Shown here piece by piece: positions 11,114 to 22,662 of a stretch of DNA of 64,000 nt. Both the position numbers and the translations under genes were made by a program. The stretch comes from Phorcus lineatus (lineage: Eukaryota > Mollusca > Gastropoda > Trochida > Trochidae). Position 1 is the stretch's first letter; each line of letters opens with the position of its first letter. The notes beneath the pieces were generated by a model. It saw only the letters and a program-made list of their open reading frames with translations, made no database searches and was not told the origin of the DNA. The stretch spans positions 3,643,027-3,707,026 of the forward strand of contig OV121093.1 of the NCBI GenBank assembly GCA_921293015.1, read 5' to 3'.

Positions 11114-11220
11114 ATGGAGCCAAAACCTATCAATCTAATGCTCACAAGAGAACAAGAGGAACAAATACAAGGATTGTTTGCATTTAACGGATGGGAATAT
11201 CATGTTGGTAAGATGTTTAA
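11114..11220 (+). CDS. Possible first exon of an unrecognised gene
   Basis: ATG at 11114 (context AAAGATGG) opens MEPKPINLMLTREQEEQIQG and then LFAFNGWEYHV, ending at a good donor (TTG|GTAAGATG) near 11210. It lies 201 bp from the divergent start at 10912. A copy of its end and the following intron-like DNA is found at 31637-31727. No domain recognised. Confidence 0.25.
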
Positions 11221-11277
11221 CTATACAGAAACTATACTATACTATCATTTTAAAGTTATCCTTCAAATTTGTGCTTC
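11188..11277. repeat. 90-bp segment shared with 31637-31727
   Basis: From ACGGATGG through CTATACTATACTATCATTTT to AAATTTGTGCTT it is nearly identical to 31637-31727, apart from a 3-bp indel and a few mismatches. A SINE follows directly here; the copy at 31.7 kb instead runs on into a segment encoding a 2A-like motif. Confidence 0.85.
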
Positions 11278-11538
11278 GAATCCCGCCAGGGGATCGGCAA
11301 CTTGGTCTGCAGTAGAGAACTGTTCTACACGCAGTAAGGTTTGGGTGCAATGCTACACTGAAATTCAGCTCAGTACCACCCATGGTTCGCTAGTTCCAGC
11401 CGATGCTCGCAGGTTTCACCGCAATGCATAGCCACGATGGTGTTGCGGGCTTTCTCCCTGCAATAATACTAGCAGCCGCAATATAAGTGAAATAATCTTG
11501 AAAGCGGCGTAAAACACCAACTCACCTCACCTCACCTC
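11278..11538 (+). mobile_element. tRNA-derived SINE, family 1, 5'-truncated
   Basis: Begins within the B box (TTCGAATCCCGCCAGGGG) and runs to the CACCTCACC tail. The A box is absent. It separates the 90-bp shared repeat from the SWIM-type fragment. Confidence 0.85.
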
Positions 11539-11539
11539 A

Positions 11540-11892
11540 ACACAGGATGAATTTGCTTTTCCTTTTCTTCTGCTTGTTGCATTATGAGCCTTTTTAACTC
11601 TAGTTGATGAAAGATTGCCTGTAGCTGCCTTTGTCAAATTGGGAAATGTTGCATTCCTTCTGAATAGCGCAAGAAATTTCTTCAGAGATGATTTTGTTTC
11701 TGCCAGGGCTAGTGTATGTTGGCAGATTTCCATGCTACTAAACCTAACACATTTCTTATCACATGTGCACTGACCAGAGGAGGCTGCATATTTCACTGTA
11801 CGAGGGCTACTTGGACATGCTTCATTTGCAACAAAATACAAATTCTCCTCATGATATCCGGGGACTGGCATAATGTTACTGGATTTTGTCAT
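11540..11892 (-). pseudogene. SWIM zinc-finger fragment of a Mutator-like transposase
   Basis: Minus-strand ORF with a SWIM signature, CTCDKKCVRF..ICQHTLALAE (CxCx..CxH), followed by a basic Gly/Lys tail (RRKGKANS). It parallels the C-terminus of the larger ORF at 14399-15136 (CDDKCVKW..ACSHTLAVAE). SWIM fingers follow the catalytic core in many Mutator-like elements. Here only the finger and tail remain. Confidence 0.6.
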
Positions 11893-12830
11893 TGAAATTC
11901 TTCTTTTTCTGATAATTCATGAAATACTTTTCTGAGGTCTTGACTCTTCAAAACAACTCTTTCTTTGCATTGACATGAAGCTGTACCATCACAAATTTCT
12001 TCATTATGCCATGTGTTAAGAACAGCAGCATTTTTTGGAATTCCCATAACCGTCATGGGCAAGGTGCAGATTTGTTAGGATCTTGAGTCTCCTCTATCTT
12101 GGTCTCTGTGAAAACACAACGGAACAAGGTTATCAAGACAGAAAATGAGGTTACAGTCTTGGAGCGATATCAGGTGAGTTTGCCCATCTTGTGCTTCATA
12201 AACAAGTTGATACTTCTTTATGAAAGTGTTGTAGTAGCAGGTATCAGGATCGGCTTGTTGTGTTAGCCTTTCCGACGCACGTGTAAAGCTGTTTGTCAAA
12301 CCTCCTTTTGAAGTCAGTGTGAAAACACTGGAAACACTGTGATAGTTGATCAGTGTTCACCTCTTGTTGTAATCCCATGTATTTTCTGTTTGTTACATTC
12401 ATCAAAGCATCATATAATAGATGTAATTTTTCAATTTTTTCTTTTGCAAGCTTTCCTGGATCATTGGATGAAGTTAGACTCTCAGGATTGATGAACATTT
12501 CTAAAATGATCTGAAATGGCAGTGGAACATAATATTTCCATTTTTTTATCAGATCAAATGTCCTGAAGTCCAGGGGATCAGGATGAGTGATAACAGGAAA
12601 ACATGTTGGGCAAGCAGACAGTGGTTCTTGTATTTCCATATCATATTCACTTTTTGATGATATTTTCAAACTTTATAGTTTTCCAAGACTGATGTCATCT
12701 CTTAAATGAAAGCGTTGGTTAACCATGCCATCTTTACAGTATTGTTTCAATGCATCTTGTTCAAAAACGGTTACTTCAACGCATGTTTCGCCATGATGGG
12801 AATATTAATCACTTTTCACCAAGATGAATA
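11893..12830 (-). pseudogene. Unrecognised protein-like region, frame-broken
   Basis: Minus-strand pieces in order: ALKQYCKDGMVNQRFHL, then THPDPLDFRTFDLIKKWKYY and VPLPFQIILEMFINPE, then KLHLLYDALMNVTNRKYMG, then TCYYNTFIKKYQLVYEAQ and CNLIFCLDNLVPL, and finally a stretch ending ELSEKEEF before a stop. One frameshift (around 12270) and stops break it. No family recognised. Compact hydrophobic/charged alternation suggests a real protein once existed, probably from a transposon given the setting. Confidence 0.4.
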
Positions 12831-14398
12831 TGTCTTCAAGGGTGATCTTAGGGCTCCCTCCCTTTGCCTCGGCATAGTGTAAAACCAGGCTGCTGGCGAT
12901 TGTCGCCTGTCCTTTGGTGTTTGGTGTTTAGCTTTTGGCAGCTGTTAATTGGCTGCTGGCATTTGGTGTATGTCTTTTGGTGATCGTAGGCTGATATTTT
13001 TATTTTCAACTACGGTGAAACATAAAAAAAAAATTTCTAGGTTCTAGAATCACAGATGATTAGATTTTGTTTCATAACTGTTATTGTCTGTCTGTCTGTC
13101 CGTTTATGTTATATTTTTTAGAAATATTGGAAGGAGAGAAATTGGAATTTCAGATTTGGATCAGGCTGGGGTTTAAATGACAGCTGAAGTATTTATGAAC
13201 TACTTGAGTGGGTAAAAATAATAATTCACCACATCTTTTTGATATTAGGACCACGAATTGTCTTGTTTAAATGATATTATTCTATACAAACAAAATTATC
13301 AATGTATAAATTCTTCATGCATGAGTTTTTCACAAACAGAGAAATCTAGCTGTTGACCATTTGTTCACGAATGTATAGAGTAACGAGGGAGACCACATGT
13401 GAGAGTGTAAAGACAGGTCCTGATACGGCGGGTTCAAACTTGAGGCACTATATTTAGGAAATATTACTAAATATAACCAGGTAAATTGTCATACACTACA
13501 TCAGAGAAATACAACAGAAAATGCATGGATAGTATAAACTTCTAATATTTATTATTATAAGAGGATTATAAAAAATCAGACGTGGCAATAGTTCATGTTA
13601 AATCTCAAAACAGTACGCAAAGTTTAATAATTCATTGCCCGCTGAGAATGTCAGTTACGTAGTTAATTTATATAAGACATAAAAATATTAACATACATAC
13701 AGACGAACACTTTTACCAATCAAAAGTTAACAATTCGGTGATTCTATCGTATGATTAAAGTTTTATAGTTACACAGACACTTTCAGCTAATTCATCTTGC
13801 AACTATATGATGAATTATAACAAATGTAAAGAGTCTATTGCATTGCATGTGCAAATTATACAACATCTAATAAATTCATCAATAGGCACAATTAAAGTCA
13901 TCCATAAACTTTCACAGAAAGTAAAGGATAATTTCAGTTTGTGCTACCTGCAATGCTCTGATGTATGAGTATAAAGTTGGACCTTTACTTGTCTTTTACA
14001 TATCTATGTACGATAAAGAGCTAAAGGTAAAGTTAACATGGTTGATTTTGTATCTTATACAACTTCCCAACGCCTCTTAAACATCATGTAATGTTAAGCT
14101 CATCAAGTATTCCTAAATGTTACTCAGTAAAACTTTCCCTTATGACATTTGGAATGTAAATTAAAAAGGATACAAAAAATCTGTTTTGTTTGCGAACACA
14201 TGATTTGTTAACATGAAAATACACATTACAGGGGTTTGTCCATCGCTCATTTCCATTAAGCATATATGACCACCTCGCTTTGCTAACAATCACTAGATCC
14301 CTTGGGGCCTGAGGAATAAGTCCGTCAGGCTTTTAGGAACAACTACATCCAAGACATTTATTAACTCTTTTATCAAAATGTTGTAATAAATATAGTAC
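12831..14398. other. AT-rich noncoding stretch
   Basis: No coding signal. Around 12900-12990 there are several near-repeats of TTTGGTGTTTGG/CTTTTGGTGATC, and at 13087-13100 a short (CTGT)n. Nothing else seen. Confidence 0.5.
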
Positions 14399-16150
14399 CT
14401 ATGATCCCACAGGAGGTGAAGGAAAGGGTGGTAAACTATATACTTGTGACTCTTTTATTTGAGGAGAGGTGTTTTTGACAAATGGAGATGGTCTGAAACT
14501 AGTAGGGATTAATTTTCTTTTGTTTGCCTGTCCCTTTCTTATTTGGGTATTTTTGTGAGGCTTTTTTCCACGACCAGAAGGTAACCCAATATTTGATAAG
14601 GCTGTAAAATTTAGAAACCTGTACTCGTTGTTAAACCATTTGAGAAATGGCCTGAGACATTCATTCTTCTCAGCTACAGCTAATGTATGTGAACATGCTT
14701 TATATGTTACCCATTTCACACACTTATCATCACAAACAATTTTCATGTTTGGATATAAAATAACATAATGGGGCGCGTTTGGATTTGTCTCACCAGCAAC
14801 AAAGAAAATAGATTTTCCCTCTATGTTGCATGAAGTTGGTGCTGGAACTATGGATTTGTCAGTATTTACAAATTTTGCAGCTTTTTGAAACATTGGTTCT
14901 AAGATAGCATGAGGAATTGTCAAAATCTGTGGTTTCTCAGGAGTTACAGATAAACATCTTCCCTGTGACAAGGCTGTCAGCGAAGATGAATAAGTTATTA
15001 ACTGAGCATTTTGAAATCTTTTATGGGCTAATTTCCTTTTTAGTGGTAGCATGTTAAAATATTTGTCTCCAACATGAAAGGAAGAATATGCCTCATCAAC
15101 TACATCTTTTCCTCTGCCTGCTATTGCAAGTTTCACTTCCTCTTCCTGACGCTTTACAAGTCTTTTTAGTTATTTTACAAATTCGGTGATACTATGGCGA
15201 CCAGTACAGTCTTTCTTGATGACACTATTTATAGCCTCATTTGCATTTTGAGTGTATGCCAGTGCAGGATATCCAAGGCCACAAGCAGAGCGGAGATCTG
15301 CACTCATGCAATTTCTTATTGAACAAACTTTATGTTTATCTCTAGCGGCCTTGTATGGAACAGCTGACTTCAATTTTTGCTTCTTTGATATAGGTGAATT
15401 GTTGTTTTCATTATCAGAACTTGATATTGTAATAATTCTTTCATCTTGGTCAAAACCAGTTATTATGATATCATCATTAACATCATCGCCACAGCTGCTA
15501 CTACTGCTCTCAAGGACATGGAAACGGTTGTTAACTGATATTGGTGTAAAACCTGGGGCGAACCCTGATTTCAACTTCGATTTTCCTTTGACAGTTTGCC
15601 AGCCTTGGTTTTCATCGTCGTTGTCTTCGTCTGTTACTTCAATAAGATCAAATGGTTTGTCATTGCTAAACCGATTATCTCCTTCTTTGGTCTCGCTCTC
15701 CTCAGCATCCAACTGCAGTGAAAAATTATAATGATCATTTCCTTTGATCAAATAAATGTTTTGTGTCGGCTTGACACAACTTTTTTCTGGGGAGATATAC
15801 CTTTCCAACACTTCCTCTTGATGTTCTTCTACTACAACAATTGATATTGCTTTTGCATTGGCGATAGCACCCAGCACAAGATCAATGGAGTCTTGATCAA
15901 AATGCTTGTTCTCAGACCATTCCATGATTTCCTTCGACAGATCTACATTGGACAAAACATATCCCTGATAAAACGAGATGTTTTTCAATTCTTCAACAAC
16001 TTATTTGTGTATGGAATTTGTGGGCTCCTTGGTGGCATATTGGACAGCATGTTATATGCAGTGACAGTCTCCTGGTGTCAAAACGTCAGTCATCTTCTTG
16101 AAAGTCAACCACTCCTCAATGGAGGTGCACCTAGTGTAAGAGTAATAGAG
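14399..16150 (-). mobile_element. Mutator-like element remnant with OTU protease and SWIM finger
   Basis: Minus-strand order: an OTU-type peptidase start around 16130-16060 (TPGDCHCI followed by a stop then HAVQYATK), continuing in the 272-codon ORF 15988-15170 to the C-terminal histidine block (KGNDHYNFSL). Next comes an acidic Ser/Asp linker, then YTQNANEAINSVIKK, which carries the last catalytic Glu of a Mutator-type transposase. After one stop and a frame change the 245-codon ORF 15136-14399 carries a SWIM finger, CDDKCVKW..ACSHTLAVAE, and a basic tail. The Asp-Asp part of the DDE core is missing between linker and Glu, so the element cannot transpose by itself. OTU-bearing Mutator relatives are known. 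Confidence 0.65.
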
Positions 16151-16560
16151 TATGATAAATGTATTTTCAAATAAAAAGGTAACATTATACTGTTACCTTT
16201 TAGCAAAAATATTGTAACGTGCTAAGTATCAACATTTTTATATCTTTCTAAACGTTAAAAAATAAAACATCTTTGTCGATTATGTGTTTTCAGGATGTAA
16301 AATGATACTCATTATCTCTTGCTCTTATTCAGCTGTTGGACAGACTAGCCTTGCTACGGCATTGTTAACAGTAAATTGCTCATCTTCCATAAGAGTAATG
16401 TTCAGTAAATTGAAATTTGCTATTAGAATCTCCATTTCTCCATTTAGTTTTATAATCATATAAAATCAGAGGGAAAAGAAATAGGGTAGTAATCTAATTG
16501 TCTTCAAGAGTGATATCTTCTTGATTAGAAGAAATTATCTATATCATAAACAACATAATA
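16151..16560. other. Noncoding stretch
   Basis: AT-rich; no ORF or repeat recognised. Confidence 0.4.
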
Positions 16561-16564
16561 ATAT

Positions 16565-17480
16565 ATCAGTCTGATATGGGAGATTGTTGTTTGTCGGAAT
16601 TCTTCCATGGCCAAACTTCTGGCAATAGTAGCAGCGGAGCGGCTGAGGCTTTGGGATGTATAGTTCAGTCTTCAGTTTGTAATAACACATTTATAACTTT
16701 AGGAGCCTGTGGTAGAGAGAAAGTTAGAAGGTATTTGTGTTTTGAAGATTTTCCCTTCTTTCCTTATAGTGAAGGGCTTGATAGCTGTCACTGCCTGATC
16801 CTTCAGGTGGTACAGGAGCTCTTCTTCTGAAGAGTCTTCCAGACAACGCTCCGTGTCTCGGATGATTGCTTTGCTGCTGTTGAGAGAATTATGGGGAGAA
16901 ACTTTTACTGGAGTATTAACTATTGTTTTGAGAGTGAAGATGATGATTGTTGTTTAGAGCCACACTCAACAAGAAGGAACCCATTCCGGATCTTCTTAAC
17001 GTTCTTCACATCACCAGCAATACCTTGGATGGTCTTGGCGGTTGCAAAAGGGTTCAACTGAAGTGGTTCGCCATCTATTGATGAGATTACCAAGAACCTT
17101 GGCCAGCTGCTTGAAGTTAAAGATGTTGATTGAAGTGCTGATTTTGTTTTTGAAGTTGATGGTGTTTGTTTTGACTTTGAAAATGAAGTTTATAGAGTTA
17201 TCTCTTCCTCGGAAGAGGGACTATCATCTGTTGAAATCGTTCGCTCTTTCTTATCCTTTTGATCCATTTTGGGGGGATAATAGATTCATCACCCAGGGTC
17301 CCCACCCACCACGGAGTTCCAAAAAGGGCGGTGCTACATACCAGCGAGACTCCAGCTAGCAACACCGGGGATACCAGGCACGGCTGTTTGCTGTGAGAAA
17401 CTTAGCTGAGGTATCAGTTACAAGCTGGCTGCCCTGAGAAGGCGCTCTGTGATAACACAGTTGGAGTGACTGTATACATA
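16565..17480 (-). mobile_element. LINE ORF1 (gag-like, CCHC) fragment with 5' UTR
   Basis: A minus-strand ATG near 17266 opens MDQKDKKERTISTDD and an acidic Ser-rich start. Frame-shifted pieces follow: LNPFATAKTIQGIAGDVKNV, NGFLLVECGSK, VKVSPHNSLNSSKAIIRDTE, ELLYHLKDQAVTAIKPFTIR, and finally a zinc knuckle beginning CYYCQKFGHG. This order is typical of the nucleic-acid-binding ORF1 of Jockey/CR1-type LINEs. The GC-rich 17276-17480 looks like its 5' UTR. ORF2 is absent, and several stops and frameshifts are present. Confidence 0.65.
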
Positions 17481-18140
17481 GCAGTGATGAAGCGAGAGAG
17501 CACACGCATGCTAAATATAGCTTGCATTCATACGCCAATTTATCTACATACTAGATCATTGTAGCATCCAATTGAGAAAAGACCTAGCACATGTTTGTGT
17601 GATTAAGAAGACAAAGTATTGATGATAAATATTGTTATTATTCAATTCTTTCGTGGCATTCCACAAATACTTGCGGACAGGAAATTAATCAAATTTGCTT
17701 ATTTACAACTTATAATATCATATTACAAAATTTTTGTATTTTTGTTAACATCAGAGTATTGATCAAACTTTAATCTTTAAAATGCAATGATAACACTCAG
17801 TGGTTCAAACTCCGTTATCATACGAGAAAGTAATACTTTGACCTACCATATTGCAATTGCACTGTCTGTAAGTCTTGAAAAGTAATCCATAACACAGCTA
17901 TTTCCATGGGAAACACCAATATAACACATATTGTAACCAATTCACATAGAATATTCCACGACTACTTGATGTAATACTGAACTGAGACAAAAAAATGAAT
18001 TTATCCCAGTTCGTTCACAAATTTAAAGGTACACGTCACAAAATTATTTGGTCTCTGTTACCAACAAAAATGTTGTTACATGGAAGTTAAGAACTAACAA
18101 GTGACAAATCAGTAATAACTTAGGCATAGGAATGTAATCA
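17481..18140. other. AT-rich noncoding stretch
   Basis: No coding signal; it lies beyond the 3' end of the RAG1-like element and may hold its 3' end. No TIR was found by eye. Confidence 0.4.
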
Positions 18141-21091
18141 TTACTTTCTTCTTTTTTTCGTGGGGATGGAAGATTGAACAATCGGAGAGACTTGTAAATG
18201 ATGTTCCTTCATAATTGTAAGATATTTTGATTGCTCTGTTTTCATACCCCAGACGCGTCTCTTCAGATGGTTCAGTGTGGCATGGATCTGCTCCCCACCC
18301 TGCTCACCATGCAGACCCATGCCAAATTTCCATCTGTCCATCCAGTCACACACATCTTCCAGCATGTGCATCTTAGGTGTTATTGATTGACTGGGGAAGA
18401 CACGCCTGAAGAAGTTCATATACTGTTTAATTTTCCCTTTAATTTGCAAAATGTCATCTTGAGAGATGGCTTCATCATGTGCCACCAGGTTTTGAACACA
18501 TGAAAATCTTCTATTAAGTTCCTGAAAGTATTCTCTGATTTGATATGCCCTTGTTATTACTGATTGATCTCTTGTTAGTTCTAAAGTTTCCTTTGTAACG
18601 CTCCTGCAAATATCTTCATATACAGTGGATCGAAGATAATTGCTGCAGTGGTTTCCTACAAAAGAGCGTCCATGATATGCTTGAGGAATTATCTTGTTTC
18701 TTTGAAGGATAGTGTCAAGGTTGGATGTGACCGGCCCTGATCGAAAAGGAAGTTTCTTTGATTCTTTTTGCTTTGATATGTTGTCTTGTATTACTGTGAT
18801 TTTTTCCTTAAGTTTTGTCTCTCTGCTATGGACAGTTTGAACTGGATCTGTGTGTTCTAGTCTTTCTAATAGTTCTTGCATTTTTCTTTCTTTGGTCTCC
18901 ATCTTTGCAATTTCCCTTAAACTTCCAATGTATTTCCCAAATATTGTATTTGGGGGTGGTTCCCTGGTGGCAGCATGTTTCTGGGCTATGAGAAGATCAA
19001 GTTCATGGCAGTCATTTTCCAGCATGGTATGATGCTTCTTCACAATACCGAGGAGAATGTGAAGGTATGGAGGGCACACTCTATGAAGAGATATTGGTAG
19101 AATAGGTTTGTGAATTACGTTGTGAAATTTTGAGGCATTCTTTAGATTTGATTTCCCTTTGTGGCAAAACTTTTGGTGGTCCCCCTTTAGATCTTTGACT
19201 GTCGTACCGACAATGTTGCCAGTGCGTCTCTCTCGTTCAACCTGCATTTCTTGTTTGGTGGTGTAACACCAGAGGCAGGGATAAGTGCCTGCTGGGCCCA
19301 AAAGACCATATATTTTAGTGAGAAACTCGTAATCACCGAAGAGAAATGTTTTTATCTTTTTTTGTTGCCATTTAGTTTTGCCTATTTCATATATTTGCTT
19401 CACGTGTCTTTCAAGTCCCAAACTCAGATTTTTTTAAAACTGTCTCTTGCAGGAAACATACTGAATACAATTGTGTTATTTTTTTAGTTCGGTAGTAGTA
19501 GTAGATTTGCAACTTGCAACGTCATCTTGAAGCTGCCTCCGCCGTGATCACCTCCAATTTTAAGCCATATTTCATCAGAGGGAATGTTGTTGTCATGCCA
19601 TGTTAGCATGTTTGAATCCTTATACTTATCAAGCAGCTCAAGGACAAAGCATTTTAAATCTTTTACAAAGACATTTGGAACAGGCTTCAGGACTGGCCGC
19701 TGCTCATCACCCATAACTTCCATGTCAGTTAGATGACATTCTATGTGACTGCCTATAGCATTAAGCTGAGTGCCCAAGCGGCGTTAAACAATAACTCACT
19801 CACTCACTCATTAAGCTGAGCTTGTCGTTCCGAGGATTCGTTTTCAAATTTGATGCCCATCGCTTTTAAGAAATGCTTTTGTTTCCTATATTGTGACCAT
19901 GACAAGATAGGATCTCATTGCTATGCCATATTTCCTGCCAATTGTCATTTTTCTGTGAATTCCAGCTGAACCACAAACATGTTGCCTCTTTTTTGCGGGT
20001 ATATTTCTTATTTCAGCAATTTGTTGGCTTACAACAGAATCTTGACTATGACCAGCAATGATTGATCTTACAGCAGCCAATTCCCTTGAGCGTCCTCCTT
20101 TCAATGGAGATTTCGCATCCAGTGATGTCTTATGGGCTCGTCTTATCTTTCGCAGTAAAATTGGTTGGCCTTTGGTTTTACACCTAACCACATTTTTGTC
20201 CTCTGAAGTTAACAGTTTCCATCGAACAAGATGTGTTTGAAGTGATTCCTCCATTGCTGAAAGTGGTTCTTTAACTGACTTGGACAGACATGATCCAACA
20301 GTTACAGTGTAAGGCATCTCCTGAAACTGTATTGGTGATGTTTGCATTTCCTTATATTGTTTTGGAATTGGTGTTGCTGGAGTTTTGTTCACATTCTCAC
20401 ATTTGTGGTCTATCATTGTTGAAATAGCATCTGTCCTTGAGCAACATGTGCATTTGACTAACAAACTTAATAGTTGTGACTTGAACTTCCAGTCAACTCT
20501 CTCAACCTCGTCAAACTTAACTGATAATTTGCATGTTGGACATGGTGCAACTTGGGATCGTTCATTCTGAAATACTGTGCTCAAACATCTGCTGCAAAAG
20601 TAATGTTCACAGGGATTACATTTTGTTTTAACAGATCTTGGTGAGAAAATGTCCTGGCAGATATGACACATGTAATTTGACTTCTGCATTTCTGTAAGTC
20701 CTGTTATTTCCAAGTCAACATAGGTTGATACTGTTGGAAAACTATCATCAAAAAGGTCCTGGAAAATGTCATCTGTATCCAATCTAGGAATGGTAGTTGT
20801 GGCTTCTGCTTTTCTTTTTTGTGGCCGACCCCTTTTGCATTGACTGAACACACTTTGACATATCCAACATAATTTATCGTCATTGCAGTCATTGACACAC
20901 CACTTTCTATCAAGGATCTTAGCTTCCTGAATAGCATGTTTATCTCCATTTGTAGCTTCTCTCCCTTCTTTTACTACTCTCCTGTTATAATTCAGAATGC
21001 GTCTGTAGCAATGGTCACATAATTTTGAAGGGTGATTCAAAATATTGTCATTCTTTATGTCTATTCCATACACATTCAAAATATCTTCCAC
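18141..21091 (-). mobile_element. DNA transposon remnant with RAG1 N-terminus-like RING region and transposase-like core
   Basis: Minus-strand ORF 21091-19886 (401 codons) starts MEDILNVYGIDIKND. It has a CxxC/zinc-rich start, a C3HC4-type RING (CHICQDIFSP..CNPCEHYFCSRC..CPTC), and then WKFKSQLLSLLVKCTCC, resembling the region after the RING in vertebrate RAG1. After a frameshift near 19910 the next ORF (19777-19484) carries IWLKIGGDHGGGSFK. The 426-codon ORF 19421-18141 has FLFGDYEFLTKIYG, CLWC, and LHGEQGGEQIHATLNHLKRR. The Asp in GGDHGGG, the Asp in GDYEF and a Glu near GEQ are candidate DDE residues. This layout fits the molluscan N-RAG-TP transposon reported from Aplysia. It is broken by about three frameshifts or stops and a 38-bp SINE tail. 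Confidence 0.6.
19771..19808 (+). mobile_element. 38-bp SINE tail-only insertion
   Basis: Consists only of TGCCCAAGCGGCGTTAAACA and a CACTCA run, flanked by an 11- to 12-bp duplication, (C)ATTAAGCTGAG, at 19759-19770 and 19809-19820. It interrupts the coding region of the RAG1-like transposon. A retrotransposed tail this short shows the minimum that was reverse transcribed. Confidence 0.9.
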
Positions 21092-21339
21092 ATAATTTTG
21101 ACATGACTATGTAAATTTCTGTAAAACCCCAGACACAAGAGCAAGAAAAGAAGATGAATGCAAAGAAAAGGATAGGAAAGGAAAGATGTGAGAAATGGAG
21201 AAGAGAGATGTAGAAGAGGAATAGAAAAGAGTTAAGCTGAGCAAAGATGATATGAAAAAGCAGAGGGATAGAGAAGAACTAAGCAACCAAGTGCTTGGGA
21301 TGACCAGCTGATTGACCAAACCGGGCCCATCTGGCCTCC
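21092..21339. other. Purine-rich spacer
   Basis: Mostly A and G on the plus strand from about 21130 to 21290 (repeated GAAAAG/GAGAAG words). No gene seen. Confidence 0.4.
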
Positions 21340-21536
21340 TGTCTAGATAAAGTCGGGGCCGAAGTGGTGTATTGGTCAGTATATGCTATTCAGCTAGGCC
21401 TCCCTCAACCACCAGGCATCCTTCCTCCAACGACACAGATTGCAGTCCACGGCAAACAGACCACCCTATTTTAGTTGCTCATACGACAGGCATTGATATA
21501 ACGAGGCCCTATTCTAACCCGGGAACCCCACGGGGG
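21340..21536. repeat. Possible SINE-like GC-rich fragment
   Basis: GC-richer than both flanks and contains ATTCTAACCCGGGAACCCCA, a word I associate with dispersed molluscan repeats. It ends exactly where the duplicated RecQ-like locus (copy A) begins. Confidence 0.3.
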
Positions 21537-21994
21537 TTTTGTTTTTGTGACATGCAAAGGATGTGCATTAATTTGATCAAGAGTATAAAATGTGTCTGTA
21601 TCTGCAGCCTTGAAGTAGCATAATGGAAGGTACAATAGACCAAGTAATAGAATATGGACAAGAAAAGTTAGGGTTTGATAGTTTAAGAAGTTACCAAGTT
21701 GATGTTATCAAGAACTGTATGGAAGGAAATGATGTTATTCTGTGTTCGCCAACTGGGACAGGGAAGTCACTCACATTTGAAATTGCTCCATTTGCGTTGA
21801 AGAAGTACCACATTTAAGCAATGTGACTGTTTTCGTGATTTCTCCACTAGTTGCACTTATGACAAAACAGGCGGATAAATGTAGAGAGTTTGGATTGAAT
21901 TCTTTACATTTGAAAGGGATGGGTGACCAGAACAATGAGGATGAACAACTGATCACTCATTTGGACAGTATTTCAATCCAAGATATAAGGAGTG

Positions 21995-22527
21995 TCAAGT
22001 CAAAGGCCTCCGGCCCATATACATAAGAGTTACAGCGTAGAAAAATGGTAGCATACAATATAATATAGCAACATTCATCCTGTTTACAACGTTATTTAAG
22101 GGTTAATAATTTTTTTTAATGAGATGGTCTCTTTTAGCTAATGCATGCTTTATATATAAACACAATCGTACAATAAGGTCTTCATTATTAGTTTGTAACA
22201 AAGATATATATGCATCTAATGGTTGTTTTTCTAGCAAGTGGTTTGGTATATATTTCTCTCGTAAATCCACATAAGAAGAACATAAAAATGTAAAATGAAT
22301 TTCATTCTCAATACCTCGGTTACATAAAGGACAACACCTAATTTCTTTTTCGATAGAAGCTTTTCTTCCCTCATTTATCATTAAACTCAACAAACCCAAA
22401 CGATATTTTACAAACATTCTTCTTAAATGATATGTTGTAATTATTGATAGATATTTTTCCGGTTGGAGTAACGTTTTAAATGACCTATAATATTCATATC
22501 GTGAGCTTGAATCTAAAGTCGAATTCA
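21995..22527 (-). mobile_element. LINE 3' fragment inserted in the RecQ-like exon
   Basis: The minus-strand 141-codon ORF (22528-22103) has the zinc-ribbon-like LINE C-terminus: CCPLCNRGIENEIHFTFLC. Copy B lacks it, giving the empty site AGGAGTGGTGAG. The repeat AGTG lies at 21991-21994 and 22528-22531, too short to prove the duplication. It is 5'-truncated to the last part of ORF2, and its left end is the 3' UTR side. Confidence 0.75.
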
Positions 22528-22662
22528 AGTGGTGAGATTGACATTATCTTTGCAAGCCCCGAAACAATTCTTGGTAGCCATCGAGAACCTGTTCAAGAAT
22601 TAACAAAGAAGAAAATTTTAAAAACCATATTCCTTGATGAGGCACATTGTATTTCAAAGTAG

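Noticed and set aside
16576-16830. Plus-strand ORF MGDCCLSEFFHGQTSGN
   Set aside because: It is the antisense shadow of the minus-strand LINE ORF1 with its zinc knuckle.
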